DNA from: Thiobacillus sp.
GTDB lineage: Bacteria > Pseudomonadota > Gammaproteobacteria > Burkholderiales > Thiobacillaceae
Reading direction: 5' to 3'
Assembly (NCBI RefSeq): GCF_018780105.1
Contig: NZ_JADMKC010000012.1
Coordinates: 1 to 64,000 of the forward strand
DNA length: 64,000 nt
The position numbers and the translations under genes were made by a program. Shown here in pieces: positions 20,307 through 29,204 of the stretch (positions are counted from its first letter, which is position 1; every line of letters begins with the position of its first letter). The notes below the pieces were generated by a model. That model saw nothing but the letters and a program-made list of their open reading frames with translations, did not search any database and was not told the origin of the DNA.

Positions 20307-21509
20307 ATGGAAGCGTTGAAGTCAGGCAGTGACGTTCTGTTTGTATTGCTCGGCGGTATCATGGTGTTGGCCATGCATGCCGGGTTTGCCTTCCTCGAAC
20401 TGGGCACGGTGCGCAAGAAGAACCAGGTCAACGCACTGGTCAAGATCCTCACCGATTTCGCCGTCTCCACCATCGCCTATTTCTTCATCGGCTACAGCGT
20501 CGCCTACGGCGTCAGCTTTTTCTCCAGCGCCGAAGTCCTGTCCGCCAAAAACGGCTACGACCTGGTCAAATTCTTTTTCCTGCTGACCTTTGCCGCGGCG
20601 ATTCCCGCCATCGTGTCGGGCGGCATCGCCGAACGCGCCCGCTTCAACCCGCAGCTTGCCGCAACCTTTGCCCTGGTCGGCCTGGTGTACCCGTTCTACG
20701 AAGGTCTGGTCTGGAACGGCAACTACGGCGTCCAGGCCTGGCTGGAAGCCAGTACCGGCGCCAAGTTTCATGACTTCGCCGGGTCGGTGGTGGTGCATGC
20801 GGTAGGCGGCTGGATCGCCTTGCCGGCGGTGTACTTTCTGGGCGCGCGGCACGGCCGTTACACCAAGGACGGCCTGGTCTCGGCGCATCCGCCGTCGAAT
20901 ATTCCCTTTCTGGCGCTGGGCGCGTGGATTCTGACCGTGGGCTGGTTCGGCTTCAACGTCATGTCGGCGCAGTTGATCGAGGCGGTATCGGGTCTGGTGG
21001 CGGTGAATTCCCTGATGGCCATGGTGGGCGGTACGCTGGCCGCCCTGGTGATCGGCAAGAACGACCCGGGCTTCATACACAACGGCCCGCTGGCGGGTCT
21101 GGTCGCCGTGTGCGCCGGCTCCGACCTGATGCATCCTCTGGGCGCACTGGCCACCGGCGTGGTGGCGGGCGCGCTCTTCGTGTGGATGTTCATGGTGACG
21201 CAGAACAAATTGAAGATCGACGATGTGCTGGGCGTGTGGCCCCTGCATGGTCTGTGCGGCGCGTGGGGCGGCATTGCCGCCGGCATTTTCGGCAGCAAGC
21301 TGCTGGGCGGCATGGGCGGCGTCAGCTTCGCCGCGCAGCTGATCGGGACGTTGGGCGGGATACTGGTGGCCGTGATCGGCAGCGTGCTGGTGTACGGCAC
21401 CCTGAAACGCTTTGTCGGACTGCGGCTCGATCCGGAAGAAGAGTTCAACGGCGCCGACCTCAGCATTCACAAGGTGTCTGCGACAGCCGAGCGCGAAACC
21501 AGCTGGTAA
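20307..21509 (+). CDS. amtB: Ammonium transporter
   Basis: A 400-residue Amt/Rh channel with 11 membrane segments. The twin pore histidines are in GSVVVHAVGG and WPLHGLCGAWGG. It lacks a cleavable leader, as many Amt proteins do. A GGGAGA ribosome site lies seven to eight bases before the ATG. No glnK/glnB gene adjoins it, unlike the usual pairing. A GC-rich terminator follows, so it is probably its own unit. In a diazotroph it would recapture ammonia lost from the cell and sense nitrogen status. Confidence 0.95.
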   Translation: MEALKSGSDVLFVLLGGIMVLAMHAGFAFLELGTVRKKNQVNALVKILTDFAVSTIAYFFIGYSVAYGVSFFSSAEVLSAKNGYDLVKFFFLLTFAAAIPAIVSGGIAERARFNPQLAATFALVGLVYPFYEGLVWNGNYGVQAWLEASTGAKFHDFAGSVVVHAVGGWIALPAVYFLGARHGRYTKDGLVSAHPPSNIPFLALGAWILTVGWFGFNVMSAQLIEAVSGLVAVNSLMAMVGGTLAALVIGKNDPGFIHNGPLAGLVAVCAGSDLMHPLGALATGVVAGALFVWMFMVTQNKLKIDDVLGVWPLHGLCGAWGGIAAGIFGSKLLGGMGGVSFAAQLIGTLGGILVAVIGSVLVYGTLKRFVGLRLDPEEEFNGADLSIHKVSATAERETSW

Positions 21510-21530
21510 GCGCGCGGCGCCGGCGGGAAT

Positions 21531-21596
21531 GGCGGTTTGAAAAACCGCCGCCCGCGTCAGGCAGCTCCCATTCAACGCCCGGTTCCGCCGGGCGTT
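21531..21596 (+). terminator. Tandem hairpin terminator after amtB
   Basis: Two stems in a row. GGCGGTTT/AAACCGCC (21531-21549) is followed by AACGCCCGG/CCGGGCGTT with a five-base loop (21574-21596), then GTTGTTTG. The second is a good rho-independent terminator closing the amtB unit. Confidence 0.75.
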
Positions 21597-21671
21597 GTTG
21601 TTTGCGCTTCGCGCTGCGTTTTTCCCCGCGCCGGCCGGTTCGCGACACGGCTGTCCGCCTGCCGGTGAATC

Positions 21672-21687
21672 AGGCCCCGTTCTTGCA
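21672..21687 (+). promoter_or_regulatory. Possible sigma-54 promoter before the zinc-ribbon gene
   Basis: AGGCCCCGTTCTTGCA matches the -24/-12 consensus TGGCACG-N4-TTGCW at GG, both later Cs of the first block, and the whole TTGC, with correct spacing. The first T is missing. A TGT-N10-ACA sequence lies downstream (21711-21726) rather than upstream, which weakens the call. Confidence 0.4.
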
Positions 21688-21735
21688 TATACCTGTCTGT
21701 ACAAGCCGTTTGTCGCAAACGCTACAGGAGGATGC

Positions 21736-21969
21736 ATGCCCTTATTCGACTTTCACTGCAAGCAATGCAACTGCAATTTCGAGTTGCTGGTGCGCGGATC
21801 GACCGCTTACGTGTGCCCTGAATGCGGGAGCGCCGAAGTCGAGAAACTGGTGTCGCTGCCTGCGGCTCCGGGCAAAACCCAAGACATCATTGCGCGCGCG
21901 CGCGGCCAGGCTGCACGCGAGGGTCACTTCAGCAACTATGCGCCCTCCGAGCGTCCGCGCCGCAAGTGA
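21736..21969 (+). CDS. FmdB-family zinc-ribbon protein
   Basis: A 77-residue protein starting MPLFDFHCKQCNCNFELLV, with two CxxC pairs (CKQC and CPEC) forming a zinc ribbon, then a basic, flexible tail ending ERPRRK. FmdB proteins are small putative regulators. AGGAGG sits five bases before the ATG. It lies between the amtB terminator and the AAA+ series, and a possible sigma-54 promoter precedes it. Confidence 0.8.
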   Translation: MPLFDFHCKQCNCNFELLVRGSTAYVCPECGSAEVEKLVSLPAAPGKTQDIIARARGQAAREGHFSNYAPSERPRRK

Positions 21970-22006
21970 CCGGCATGTTTTCACGTATGCCATCACGCCG
22001 CGTATT

Positions 22007-22022
22007 TGTCGGGTTTGCGACA
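22007..22022 (+). promoter_or_regulatory. NifA-type upstream site (TGT-N10-ACA)
   Basis: TGTCGGGTTTGCGACA, a near-palindrome of the form TGT-N10-ACA, with the same TGTCG...GCGACA body as the sites before nifB and between the isc and haemoglobin units. It lies 149 bases before the gene at 22171. No convincing -24/-12 element follows, so its use is uncertain. Confidence 0.45.
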
Positions 22023-22170
22023 AAATCCCACATTGTCCTGGCCAGCATCGCATTGGGCCCGCGCCCATGAAAAAGCACGGCCATGCCTGGGGCTGTTGCC
22101 TGCGCGAACTGGCGACATTCATTTTTCGCCGCCGTCGGGTGCGGCGCACCGCTCTGCCGGAGCCCCGCCC

Positions 22171-22572
22171 ATGCTGAACGCATCGCTGCTTTCGATCATC
22201 GAAGAGGCGGGGGTGGGCGTGCTCATCCTGACCGAAGGGCTGGAACAGGACGAATTTCTTGCCTCCAGCCTCACCCGCGCGGAAACCCAGCGTCAGGTCA
22301 AGGCCATCAGCGACAGCATTGCCAATCTCGCGCCGTCGATATTGAGCACGCTGGTCGAAGTGGACTGGGCGGGCTGGCATACCGTCGCGCGCCAACTGGG
22401 CGGCCCGGACAAGACCGCGGAACAGGACGCGCTGTGGTTTGCGGTGCGTTCCCTGGTGCCGGCCACGCTGATGTGGCTGCGGTTCTACCGCAAGGAGCAA
22501 CCGGCGGTTTTCGAATGCAAGCCTGCCCGGCCTGAGATGAACGGGCCAGGGATGAACGGGAGCGCGCCATGA
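22171..22572 (+). CDS. Conserved hypothetical protein upstream of AAA+ ATPase
   Basis: A 133-residue helical protein (MLNASLLSIIEEAGVGVLILTEGLEQDEFLAS...) with a tryptophan-rich middle (VDWAGWHTVARQLGG) and a C-terminal MWLRFYRKEQPAVF. I do not recognise the family. The ATG at 22171 is the first that fits the homologous-looking body; the frame is open before it. Its TGA overlaps the ATG of the AAA+ ATPase, so it is probably a partner of that enzyme. Confidence 0.65.
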   Translation: MLNASLLSIIEEAGVGVLILTEGLEQDEFLASSLTRAETQRQVKAISDSIANLAPSILSTLVEVDWAGWHTVARQLGGPDKTAEQDALWFAVRSLVPATLMWLRFYRKEQPAVFECKPARPEMNGPGMNGSAP

Positions 22573-24287
22573 ACCTGCAGATCGAGCGTCCCTACGTCGA
22601 GGCCATGATCACGGCATTTCCGCGTCTCGCGCCGCTTCAGGACCAGTTGCTCTTCGGTAACAAGGTCACGCTGCCGTTCAGCCAGTTCTCCGGCATCGAG
22701 CTGGGCTTCCTCGGCAATCTCTATCGCGAAGCCGGCCCCGCCATGCGTACGCGTGCGGCGCAACTCGCCACGCTGCAACAGGCGTTCGACGGTCAGGGCG
22801 TCCGCTTCGGCCCTGACGACGACCTCGAAATGCTGATGCCGGCGATCGCCGCCTATCTGATGACGGATGCCGTGCGGGGCTGGCTGTTCCGTCTGGATGT
22901 GGCGGACAAGCCGCTGGCTTACGTGGTCACCCGTCTCGACTACATCGCGTCGACCAACGATGAAACCGGCAAGGTAGTCATCGAGCTCAGGGCCAATGCC
23001 AAGGGCACGCTGGCCACGTCGGCTTTCCGCATTTCCACCGCCGATATCGTCGGCAAGACCGCGGCGGAAATCATCGCCGCCAAGGGCTACGTGCGCGAAA
23101 GCGCCGAACTGATCGCCGCCTACGACGACAGCGTGGCGCGCTATTTCGACTGGCGCGCCCAGTACGGCAAGCAGTTCTCCGCGCAGGGCACGGGCTTTTA
23201 TGCCGAAGACCCGAGCGCGACCCACCGCGACACCGACTGGTCGCGCAAGGACGTGGTGGTGCTGTCCTCCGGCGGCGGCGCCACCCGGCTGGTCAACGAC
23301 GAAGGCATCCTGAGCGCGCGTACCACCACGCTGGAAACGACCGGGGATATTCTCGGCCCCTACCTGCGCAAGGCGGCGAAGAGCAATCAATACAATGCCG
23401 AAGAAGCCCTCGGCGAAACCCAGGCGGCGATGCCCAAGGGGCTGTTCACCCAGCTGCCGGTGCATCCCTACATCTTCATGTTCCATCTCGACCTGCACCA
23501 CTACCTGTGGGTACACGTCGACGACATCGCCCCCTATGAATACCAGCCGGCATTGAAGCAGAAGCTGATCCTGCCGCCGGAACAGACCGACCTCATCGAC
23601 ATCCTGACCGCCGAGATGGACGTGCTGATGGACGATATCGTGGCCGGCAAGTCCGGCGGCACCACGGTGCTGTGCGCCGGCCCCGCCGGAGTGGGCAAGA
23701 CGCTGACCGCCGAGGTGTATTCGGAAATCATCCAGCGCCCGCTGTACCGCGTGCACTCCGGGCAGCTGGGGCTCAACGTGGCCGCGATGGAGACCGCGCT
23801 CAAGGACGTGCTGACCCGGGCGCAGCGCTGGGGCGCGGTGATGCTGATCGACGAAGCCGATGTTTACATCAAGCGCCGCGACGACAACATCGCCATGAAC
23901 GCCGTAGTCGGCGTGTTCCTGCGCGTGCTGGAATATTTCAACGGCCTGCTGTTCCTCACCACCAACCGGGTCGACGACATCGACGAAGCCATCGTCTCGC
24001 GCTGCATCGCCCTGATCCGCTATTACCCGCCCGATCACGACGCGCGGCGGCGGATCTGGCAGGTGATGCTGGAGCAGTTCGCGCTCACGGTCGACGACGC
24101 CTTGCTGGACGAACTGGTCGCGCTGTTTCCCGGCGCCAGCGGCCGCGACATCAAGGGCTTGGCCAAGCTGGCCGCCAAGTTCTGCAACCAGAAGCAGGTT
24201 CCGCCTAGTGCCGAAGTGTTCCGGCGCTGCTCGATCTTTCGCGGCATGGAACTGGAGCGGCCTGCGCAACAGCCTTGTTCCACATGA
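22569..24287 (+). CDS. AAA+ ATPase, probable remodelling chaperone
   Basis: A 572-residue protein. Residues 1-330 form an unfamiliar N-terminal region. The AAA+ module follows: Walker A GPAGVGKT at about 371-378, Walker B MLIDEADV at about 425-431, a sensor-1 LTTNR and an arginine-finger region DEAIVSRCIALIRY. The layout resembles single-ring protein-remodelling ATPases rather than sigma-54 activators (no GAFTGA). It overlaps by ATGA with unknown genes on both sides, so it sits in a tightly coupled series of six small genes. It may assemble or activate a metalloenzyme or nitrogenase-related complex, an inference from context only. Confidence 0.75.
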   Translation: MNLQIERPYVEAMITAFPRLAPLQDQLLFGNKVTLPFSQFSGIELGFLGNLYREAGPAMRTRAAQLATLQQAFDGQGVRFGPDDDLEMLMPAIAAYLMTDAVRGWLFRLDVADKPLAYVVTRLDYIASTNDETGKVVIELRANAKGTLATSAFRISTADIVGKTAAEIIAAKGYVRESAELIAAYDDSVARYFDWRAQYGKQFSAQGTGFYAEDPSATHRDTDWSRKDVVVLSSGGGATRLVNDEGILSARTTTLETTGDILGPYLRKAAKSNQYNAEEALGETQAAMPKGLFTQLPVHPYIFMFHLDLHHYLWVHVDDIAPYEYQPALKQKLILPPEQTDLIDILTAEMDVLMDDIVAGKSGGTTVLCAGPAGVGKTLTAEVYSEIIQRPLYRVHSGQLGLNVAAMETALKDVLTRAQRWGAVMLIDEADVYIKRRDDNIAMNAVVGVFLRVLEYFNGLLFLTTNRVDDIDEAIVSRCIALIRYYPPDHDARRRIWQVMLEQFALTVDDALLDELVALFPGASGRDIKGLAKLAAKFCNQKQVPPSAEVFRRCSIFRGMELERPAQQPCST

Positions 24288-24307
24288 CGCAGCAACAGGA
24301 GAAACCC

Positions 24308-24601
24308 ATGCAAGCAAGCATCACCTTCGAAGGCGAACACGTCGAAATGGCCACCGCGGACGAGATTGCCGCCGGCATCGCGGCAGCCAATGCGGTGTTC
24401 CTGGACCACGACGCCGACCCGCTGGCCTGCGCGGCGGCCAAGGACAAACTGGCGAAGAACGAGCCGCTGACCCGGGACGAAGCCTTGCTGTGCGTGATCT
24501 GGGAAACGGCCGAGGACAAGGCCTTCCGCGCGGTCACCCTGAACTGGCTGGTACGCGGGGATACCGACATCTGGCTCACCGTCAGCCCGGGCGTGCAATG
24601 A
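24308..24601 (+). CDS. Small conserved protein of the AAA+ series
   Basis: A 97-residue acidic protein (MQASITFEGEHVEMATADEIAAGI...). The ATG at 24308 has an AGGAGA ribosome site seven bases upstream; an ATG at 24284 overlaps the ATPase stop and would add eight residues. No known domain is seen. Its TGA overlaps the start of the next gene. Confidence 0.6.
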   Translation: MQASITFEGEHVEMATADEIAAGIAAANAVFLDHDADPLACAAAKDKLAKNEPLTRDEALLCVIWETAEDKAFRAVTLNWLVRGDTDIWLTVSPGVQ

Positions 24602-24765
24602 CCGTCGGGCAACTGATCGCCGCATTGCAGAAGATGCCCGCGGAGGCGGTCGTGCTGCTCGAAGGCGATGCCGGCTACTCGCTGGTCGGCGGGCTGGATT
24701 TTGAGGAAAACGGCGACGGCATGCCGGACGAAGTGATTCTGCTGCCGTCGATGGAAGACGACTAG
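24598..24765 (+). CDS. 55-residue protein of the AAA+ series
   Basis: MTVGQLIAALQKMPAEAVVL followed by LEGDAGYSLVGGLDF, ending in an acidic tail. The start is fixed by an ATGA overlap with the gene before. The opening TVGQLIAALQKMPxEAxV is the pattern of small phage- and plasmid-type proteins that begin with this helix, but the function is unknown. Confidence 0.6.
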   Translation: MTVGQLIAALQKMPAEAVVLLEGDAGYSLVGGLDFEENGDGMPDEVILLPSMEDD

Positions 24766-24802
24766 GCACCACCCATTCAACGCTGCATAGGAGCGCAAAG
24801 AC

Positions 24803-25111
24803 ATGGCAACTCACATCAAGACCACCGAAGACGGCCGCAAGCTGCAAGTGATCGGCCGCGCCGTATTTCTGGACGGCGTGAAAGAGGCCGAGTGGCTCAT
24901 TCCGGTTGTCCAGCATCCCAACTGGAAAGCCATCATCGAAGCGGTGCCCAAGGCCACCCACCTGGCCGGGCGCGTGCCGCTCACCTGGGACGAAGCGCTC
25001 GTCGCGCAGGCGGCGCTGAACGAAGCGCGCGAAGCGTATGAGAGCAGCCCGACCGGTATCGCCGAGCGGCTGCGCCAATCGATCAACGTCGTCACGTCGA
25101 TCCGCGATTGA
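24803..25111 (+). CDS. Conserved hypothetical protein
   Basis: A 102-residue protein (MATHIKTTEDGRKLQVIGRAVFLDGVKEAEWL...) with a beta-rich first half and a helical second half. AGGAG precedes the ATG at a good distance. It is followed six bases later by another small gene of the same series. I cannot assign a family. Confidence 0.6.
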   Translation: MATHIKTTEDGRKLQVIGRAVFLDGVKEAEWLIPVVQHPNWKAIIEAVPKATHLAGRVPLTWDEALVAQAALNEAREAYESSPTGIAERLRQSINVVTSIRD

Positions 25112-25117
25112 GTCGCC

Positions 25118-25432
25118 ATGATCTACATTGTTGAAATCCCGCACCAGAAACGCCCGCATGCCTGGTTTGCGTTCAACCGCGAGGATTTCGTGCTCAAGGT
25201 GCGCGCGACCCATGGAGCGAACGTGTGTCAGGACGGGGCGGTGAGTGAATTCGATGCCTGCGTCGATGCACTCGCGCGTGATCTCAAGGACTGCCGTGTC
25301 CACCTCAGCGACGAGCTGGCGATCGGCGCACTGCAGAGCGATCCGCTCTACGACAAGTACGATGGGTTCTACGCACACATGGCCTTGCGCGAGCAGCTGG
25401 TGGCGATGGATGCGCTTGAGGACGACCTGTAA
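25118..25432 (+). CDS. Conserved hypothetical protein
   Basis: A 104-residue protein (MIYIVEIPHQKRPHAWFAFNREDFVLKV...) with aromatic strands first and acidic helices at the end. It is the last of the small genes around the AAA+ ATPase and lies 22 bases before the FAD enzyme. No domain is recognised. Confidence 0.6.
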   Translation: MIYIVEIPHQKRPHAWFAFNREDFVLKVRATHGANVCQDGAVSEFDACVDALARDLKDCRVHLSDELAIGALQSDPLYDKYDGFYAHMALREQLVAMDALEDDL

Positions 25433-25454
25433 GGCGAGGCAGACGGGGTCAGAC

Positions 25455-27035
25455 ATGAATGAAATAGATACCGAGATTGCCGTCGTCGGCGCAGGCCTGT
25501 GCGGCCTGGCGCTGGCGCACACGCTGCATGCGCGTGGCCAGTCCTTCCTGCTGTTCGAGGCGCGTAGCCGGCTCGGCGGAAGGATTCTGGGCGCGCACAG
25601 CAATCAGGGCATGGCGCTCGATCTCGGCCCAACCTGGTTCTGGCCCGAGTCCGAGCCGCACATGGCCACGCTGGTCGCGGAACTCGGCCTGGAGGCATTC
25701 CCCCAGCACGACAGCGGCGCGGTGCTGCGCATGCGCGATCCCGAGAAAGACGCCGAAACCTTCGATCAAGCCATCCATGGCGGCTCGCAGCGGCTGCGTG
25801 GCGGCATGGCCGGACTGGTGCAGGCCCTGTCCGGCAGCGTGCCTGCCGACAGAGTGCGACTGGCGCACGAACTGGTCGCGCTGACCGATGTGGGGGCGCA
25901 TCTCGAATTGCGTTTTCGCAACCCTGCCGATGCGCCCGGCGCGGCCGAAACCGTGATCCGCGCGCGCCGCGTGGTGCTGGCCGTGCCGCCGCGTTTGCTG
26001 CTGGAACGCGTGCACTTCACCCCCGCGCTCGATCCGCAGCTGGTCGAGGCGATGCGCGTGACGCCCACCTGGATGGCTACCCAGGCCAAGGCCTTGATGG
26101 CATATCCGCAAGCGTTCTGGCGCGCAGCCGGACAGTCCGGCAACGCTTTCGTACGCCATGAGCGGGCGGTGCTGGGTGAAATCTTCGATGCCTGCGGCGG
26201 CAGCGATCCCGACCAGGACGGCGCGGCGCTCGGTGGTTTCATGGCGATGAGTCCGGATCAGCGCACGCAATTCGAAATGGGCATGCCGATGCTGGTGCGC
26301 AACCAGCTGGCGCAGCTGTTCGGCGAAGCCGCCGAACATGGCGAGCTGCATCTGCAGGACTGGGCCGGCGAAGTCCATACCTGCGCCGCGCTCGACCGCG
26401 CCGATCCCGCCAGCGATCCCGAGTATGGCCACCCCGCGCTGACGCGCAGCTGGTGCGGCGGACGTCTGCTGTTCGGCGGCAGCGAAACCGCCCAGCACGG
26501 CGGCGGCCACCTAGAAGGCGCGCTGGACGCCGCCCTGCGATTGCAGCATGCGCTGGCGCCGACGCGCGCGCCGCAGCCTGTTTCCGCGCTCAACGCACAC
26601 TGTATCGAGCGCTTCGCGGCGTGGGCGGACGGGCAGGGCGAACCCGCGCTCGCCGCCTACCAGCGCACGCTGAACGAACGGCTGTCCGGCCAGGCGCGCG
26701 AACAGCTCACCCACCACAGCGTACTGGCCAGCCTGGCCGATACCTACGACGCCGCGCTGCAGCAGCTGGCCGGCTTGCCGTTCGATGCGAGCGGATCGGT
26801 GGCGCAGCCCGGCTGGTCCGACCTCACCGCGCCGGCGCTCCTGCCCATGCATGGTTTCGGCGCTCGCCTGCTCGACGCCGCCCTGCGCTTTAACCGGGGC
26901 TCCTGCGCCGTCTCCAATTTCCCCGCCGAGCACGCCCCGGAGCCGGCGTATGTCGAAGCGATCCAGCGCGATCTGTACGCCGCCTGGCGCGACTTCGTGC
27001 TGGCCGGTAATGCCATCCTGCTGCAAAAAGCTTAA
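25455..27035 (+). CDS. FAD-dependent amine oxidase family protein
   Basis: A 526-residue flavoprotein. The N-terminus has the dinucleotide-binding IAVVGAGLCGLALAHTL and the FEARSRLGGRI motif typical of monoamine-oxidase-like enzymes. A C-terminal FAD segment is seen around LLFGGSETAQHGGGHLEGAL. The last 140 residues extend beyond the core oxidase fold. The ATG at 25455 is chosen because the dinucleotide fold starts there. The substrate is unknown; it is five bases from a GST-like gene and in the same direction as SelO, suggesting a redox-related set. Confidence 0.8.
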   Translation: MNEIDTEIAVVGAGLCGLALAHTLHARGQSFLLFEARSRLGGRILGAHSNQGMALDLGPTWFWPESEPHMATLVAELGLEAFPQHDSGAVLRMRDPEKDAETFDQAIHGGSQRLRGGMAGLVQALSGSVPADRVRLAHELVALTDVGAHLELRFRNPADAPGAAETVIRARRVVLAVPPRLLLERVHFTPALDPQLVEAMRVTPTWMATQAKALMAYPQAFWRAAGQSGNAFVRHERAVLGEIFDACGGSDPDQDGAALGGFMAMSPDQRTQFEMGMPMLVRNQLAQLFGEAAEHGELHLQDWAGEVHTCAALDRADPASDPEYGHPALTRSWCGGRLLFGGSETAQHGGGHLEGALDAALRLQHALAPTRAPQPVSALNAHCIERFAAWADGQGEPALAAYQRTLNERLSGQAREQLTHHSVLASLADTYDAALQQLAGLPFDASGSVAQPGWSDLTAPALLPMHGFGARLLDAALRFNRGSCAVSNFPAEHAPEPAYVEAIQRDLYAAWRDFVLAGNAILLQKA

Positions 27036-27040
27036 AGCCC

Positions 27041-27655
27041 ATGAAGTTCTACATGACCCCCGGCTCCTGCACCACGGGTATCCACATCCTGCTGGAAGAG
27101 CTCGATCTGGCGTTCGAGGCCACCATCGTCAACCTGCCGGCGGGCGACCATACGAAACCCGATTACCTCGCGATCAATCCGAAATCGAGCATCCCCACGC
27201 TGGTGCGCGACGACGGCTCGGCGCTCACCGAGTTTCAGGCGATCGCCTGGTGGCTGGCGCGCAGCTACCCCAGGGCCAAACTGCTGCCGGACGATGCGGA
27301 GGGCGAAGCGCGCGTGATCGAGGCGATGGACTACGTCGTCGGCACAATTCACGGCCAGGGTTTCGCCCGCCTCTTCACCACCGATACGTTCACCCCCAAC
27401 CCGGCCGACCACGACGCGGTGAAGGCGCGCGGCCGCGAAATCGTCGAGCAGGGTTTCGCGATCATGAACGCGGCGCTGGCCGGCAAGGACTACGTGGCCG
27501 GCCGGTTTTCCATCGCCGATGCCGCGCTGTTCTACGTGGAATTCTGGGCCGACAAACTGGCCATCGAGCTGCCCGAACACTGCCGCGCGCATTACCAGCG
27601 CATGCTGGCGCGCCCGGTGGTGCAGCGGGTGCTGCGCGAAGAGGGGTATCGCTGA
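27041..27655 (+). CDS. Glutathione S-transferase family protein
   Basis: A 204-residue GST. The thioredoxin-like N-domain begins MKFYMTPGSCTTGIHILLEE, with a Ser-Cys near the active-site position, and NPKSSIPTLV supplies the cis-proline. The helical C-domain ends with FSIADAALFYVEFWA. The TGA overlaps the ATG of selO (TGATG). Confidence 0.85.
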   Translation: MKFYMTPGSCTTGIHILLEELDLAFEATIVNLPAGDHTKPDYLAINPKSSIPTLVRDDGSALTEFQAIAWWLARSYPRAKLLPDDAEGEARVIEAMDYVVGTIHGQGFARLFTTDTFTPNPADHDAVKARGREIVEQGFAIMNAALAGKDYVAGRFSIADAALFYVEFWADKLAIELPEHCRAHYQRMLARPVVQRVLREEGYR

Positions 27656-29166
27656 TGCGTCCGCAGGAAGCCTTGCTGCACGGGGCGCCGAAGCCGCTCG
27701 AACAGCTGCCGCTCGACCCCTGCTATGCGGGCCTGAGCGACGTCTATCACACCGTGGTTTCGCCCACGCCCTTGCCGCATCCGCGGGTGGTGCATTTCAA
27801 CGCAGCGCTCGCGGCGGAGCTGGGGATCGATGCCGGCGACCAGGCGCTGGTCGACATCCTGTCCGGTAACCGGCCGTGGCCCGACTATGCGCCGGTCGCT
27901 TCCGTCTACGCCGGGCATCAGTTCGGCGCCTGGGTTTCCCAGCTCGGCGACGGCCGCGCGCTGACCATCGCGGAAATCCGCAAGCCCGACGGCGAACGGG
28001 TCGAACTGCAGCTCAAGGGGGCGGGGCCGACGCCGTATTCGCGCGGCTCGGACGGCCGCGCGGTGCTGCGTTCGTCGATCCGCGAATACCTGTGCTCCGA
28101 AGCGATGCACGCCCTCGGCATCCCCACCACGCGCTGTCTCAGTCTGGTGGCGTCGCCGCAGCCGGTGCAGCGCGAAACGCTGGAGACCGCCGCCGTGGTG
28201 TGCCGCGTTGCGCCCAGCTTCGTGCGCTTCGGCCAGTTCGAGTTTTTCTACCACCGCGGCCAGCCGGAACAGCTTGCGCCGCTGGCCGATCACGTCATTG
28301 CCCAGCATTTTCCGCATCTGTGCGGCCGGCCGGACCGCTATGCGCGCTGGCTGGAAGAAGTGGTCGATCGCACCGCGCAGCTGATCGCGCAATGGCAGAC
28401 GGTGGGCTTCTGCCACGGGGTGATGAACACCGACAATTTTTCCATCCTCGGCCTCACGCTCGATTACGGCCCGTTCGGTTTCATGGACGCCTTCCGCCAG
28501 CACCATGTCTGCAACCATTCCGATTACGAAGGCCGCTACGGCTACGACAGCCAGCCGCTGATCGGGCAGTGGAACTGTTCGCGCCTGCTGCAGGCCATGC
28601 AGCCGCTGCTGTCCGACGATCAGGACGAAGCCGCCGCCATCGTCACCGCCATTTACGAGCGCTATTCCGCCACCTATTCGCGCGCAGCCCTGCGCCGCTG
28701 GGCCGACAAGCTCGGGCTGATCGAGGTGCGCGACGGCGACACCCGGCTGGTCAGCCAGTTGCTCACGCTGCTGCATCACGGCAAGAGCGATTTCACCCGC
28801 AGTTTCCGGCTGCTGTCGCGGGTGCGTACCGACAGCGATGCGCCGGCCGTGGGCGTGCGCGAAGAGATGGCCGACCCTGCGGCGTTCGATGCCTGGGTCG
28901 CAAGCTACCGCGCGCGGCTGCGCGCCGAGCAGAACACCGACGACGCGGCGCGCGCCGTGCGGATGGACCGGGTCAACCCCAAATACGTGCTGCGCAACCA
29001 TCTGGCGCAGGCCGCCATCGAGCGCGCGCTGGACGGCGACGACAGCGAAGTCGCCACGCTGATGCGGCTGCTCGGCCGCCCCTACGATGAACAGCCGGGG
29101 ATGGAGCGCTACGCCGCCGCGCCGCCCGACGAACTGCGTCATCTGGAAATCAGCTGTTCGTCGTGA
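27655..29166 (+). CDS. selO: Protein adenylyltransferase SelO (YdiU family)
   Basis: A 503-residue pseudokinase-fold protein. SVYAGHQFGAWVSQLGDGRA, then ELQLKGAGPTPYSRGSDGRAVLRSS and GVMNTDNFSILGLTLDYGPFGFMD are hallmark SelO segments, the last containing the metal-binding Asn/Asp. SelO transfers AMP to protein hydroxyls and responds to oxidative stress. The C-terminal selenocysteine of eukaryotic SelO is replaced here by an ordinary ending with a cysteine (EISCSS). It is coupled to the GST gene upstream. Confidence 0.93.
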   Translation: MRPQEALLHGAPKPLEQLPLDPCYAGLSDVYHTVVSPTPLPHPRVVHFNAALAAELGIDAGDQALVDILSGNRPWPDYAPVASVYAGHQFGAWVSQLGDGRALTIAEIRKPDGERVELQLKGAGPTPYSRGSDGRAVLRSSIREYLCSEAMHALGIPTTRCLSLVASPQPVQRETLETAAVVCRVAPSFVRFGQFEFFYHRGQPEQLAPLADHVIAQHFPHLCGRPDRYARWLEEVVDRTAQLIAQWQTVGFCHGVMNTDNFSILGLTLDYGPFGFMDAFRQHHVCNHSDYEGRYGYDSQPLIGQWNCSRLLQAMQPLLSDDQDEAAAIVTAIYERYSATYSRAALRRWADKLGLIEVRDGDTRLVSQLLTLLHHGKSDFTRSFRLLSRVRTDSDAPAVGVREEMADPAAFDAWVASYRARLRAEQNTDDAARAVRMDRVNPKYVLRNHLAQAAIERALDGDDSEVATLMRLLGRPYDEQPGMERYAAAPPDELRHLEISCSS

Positions 29167-29204
29167 GCCGCATTGTCATGAACACACCATTCCATCAATC
29201 GGGA

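Noticed and set aside
22081-22110. TGGGGCTGTTGCC as a -24/-12 promoter for the gene at 22171
   Set aside because: TGG and TTGC are present but the spacing is three bases too short; the alternative GG-N10-GC reading lacks TTGC.
22067-22177. 36-codon frame beginning MKKHGHAWGCCLREL
   Set aside because: It overlaps the start of the gene at 22171, has no clear ribosome site, and I could not tie it to any family.
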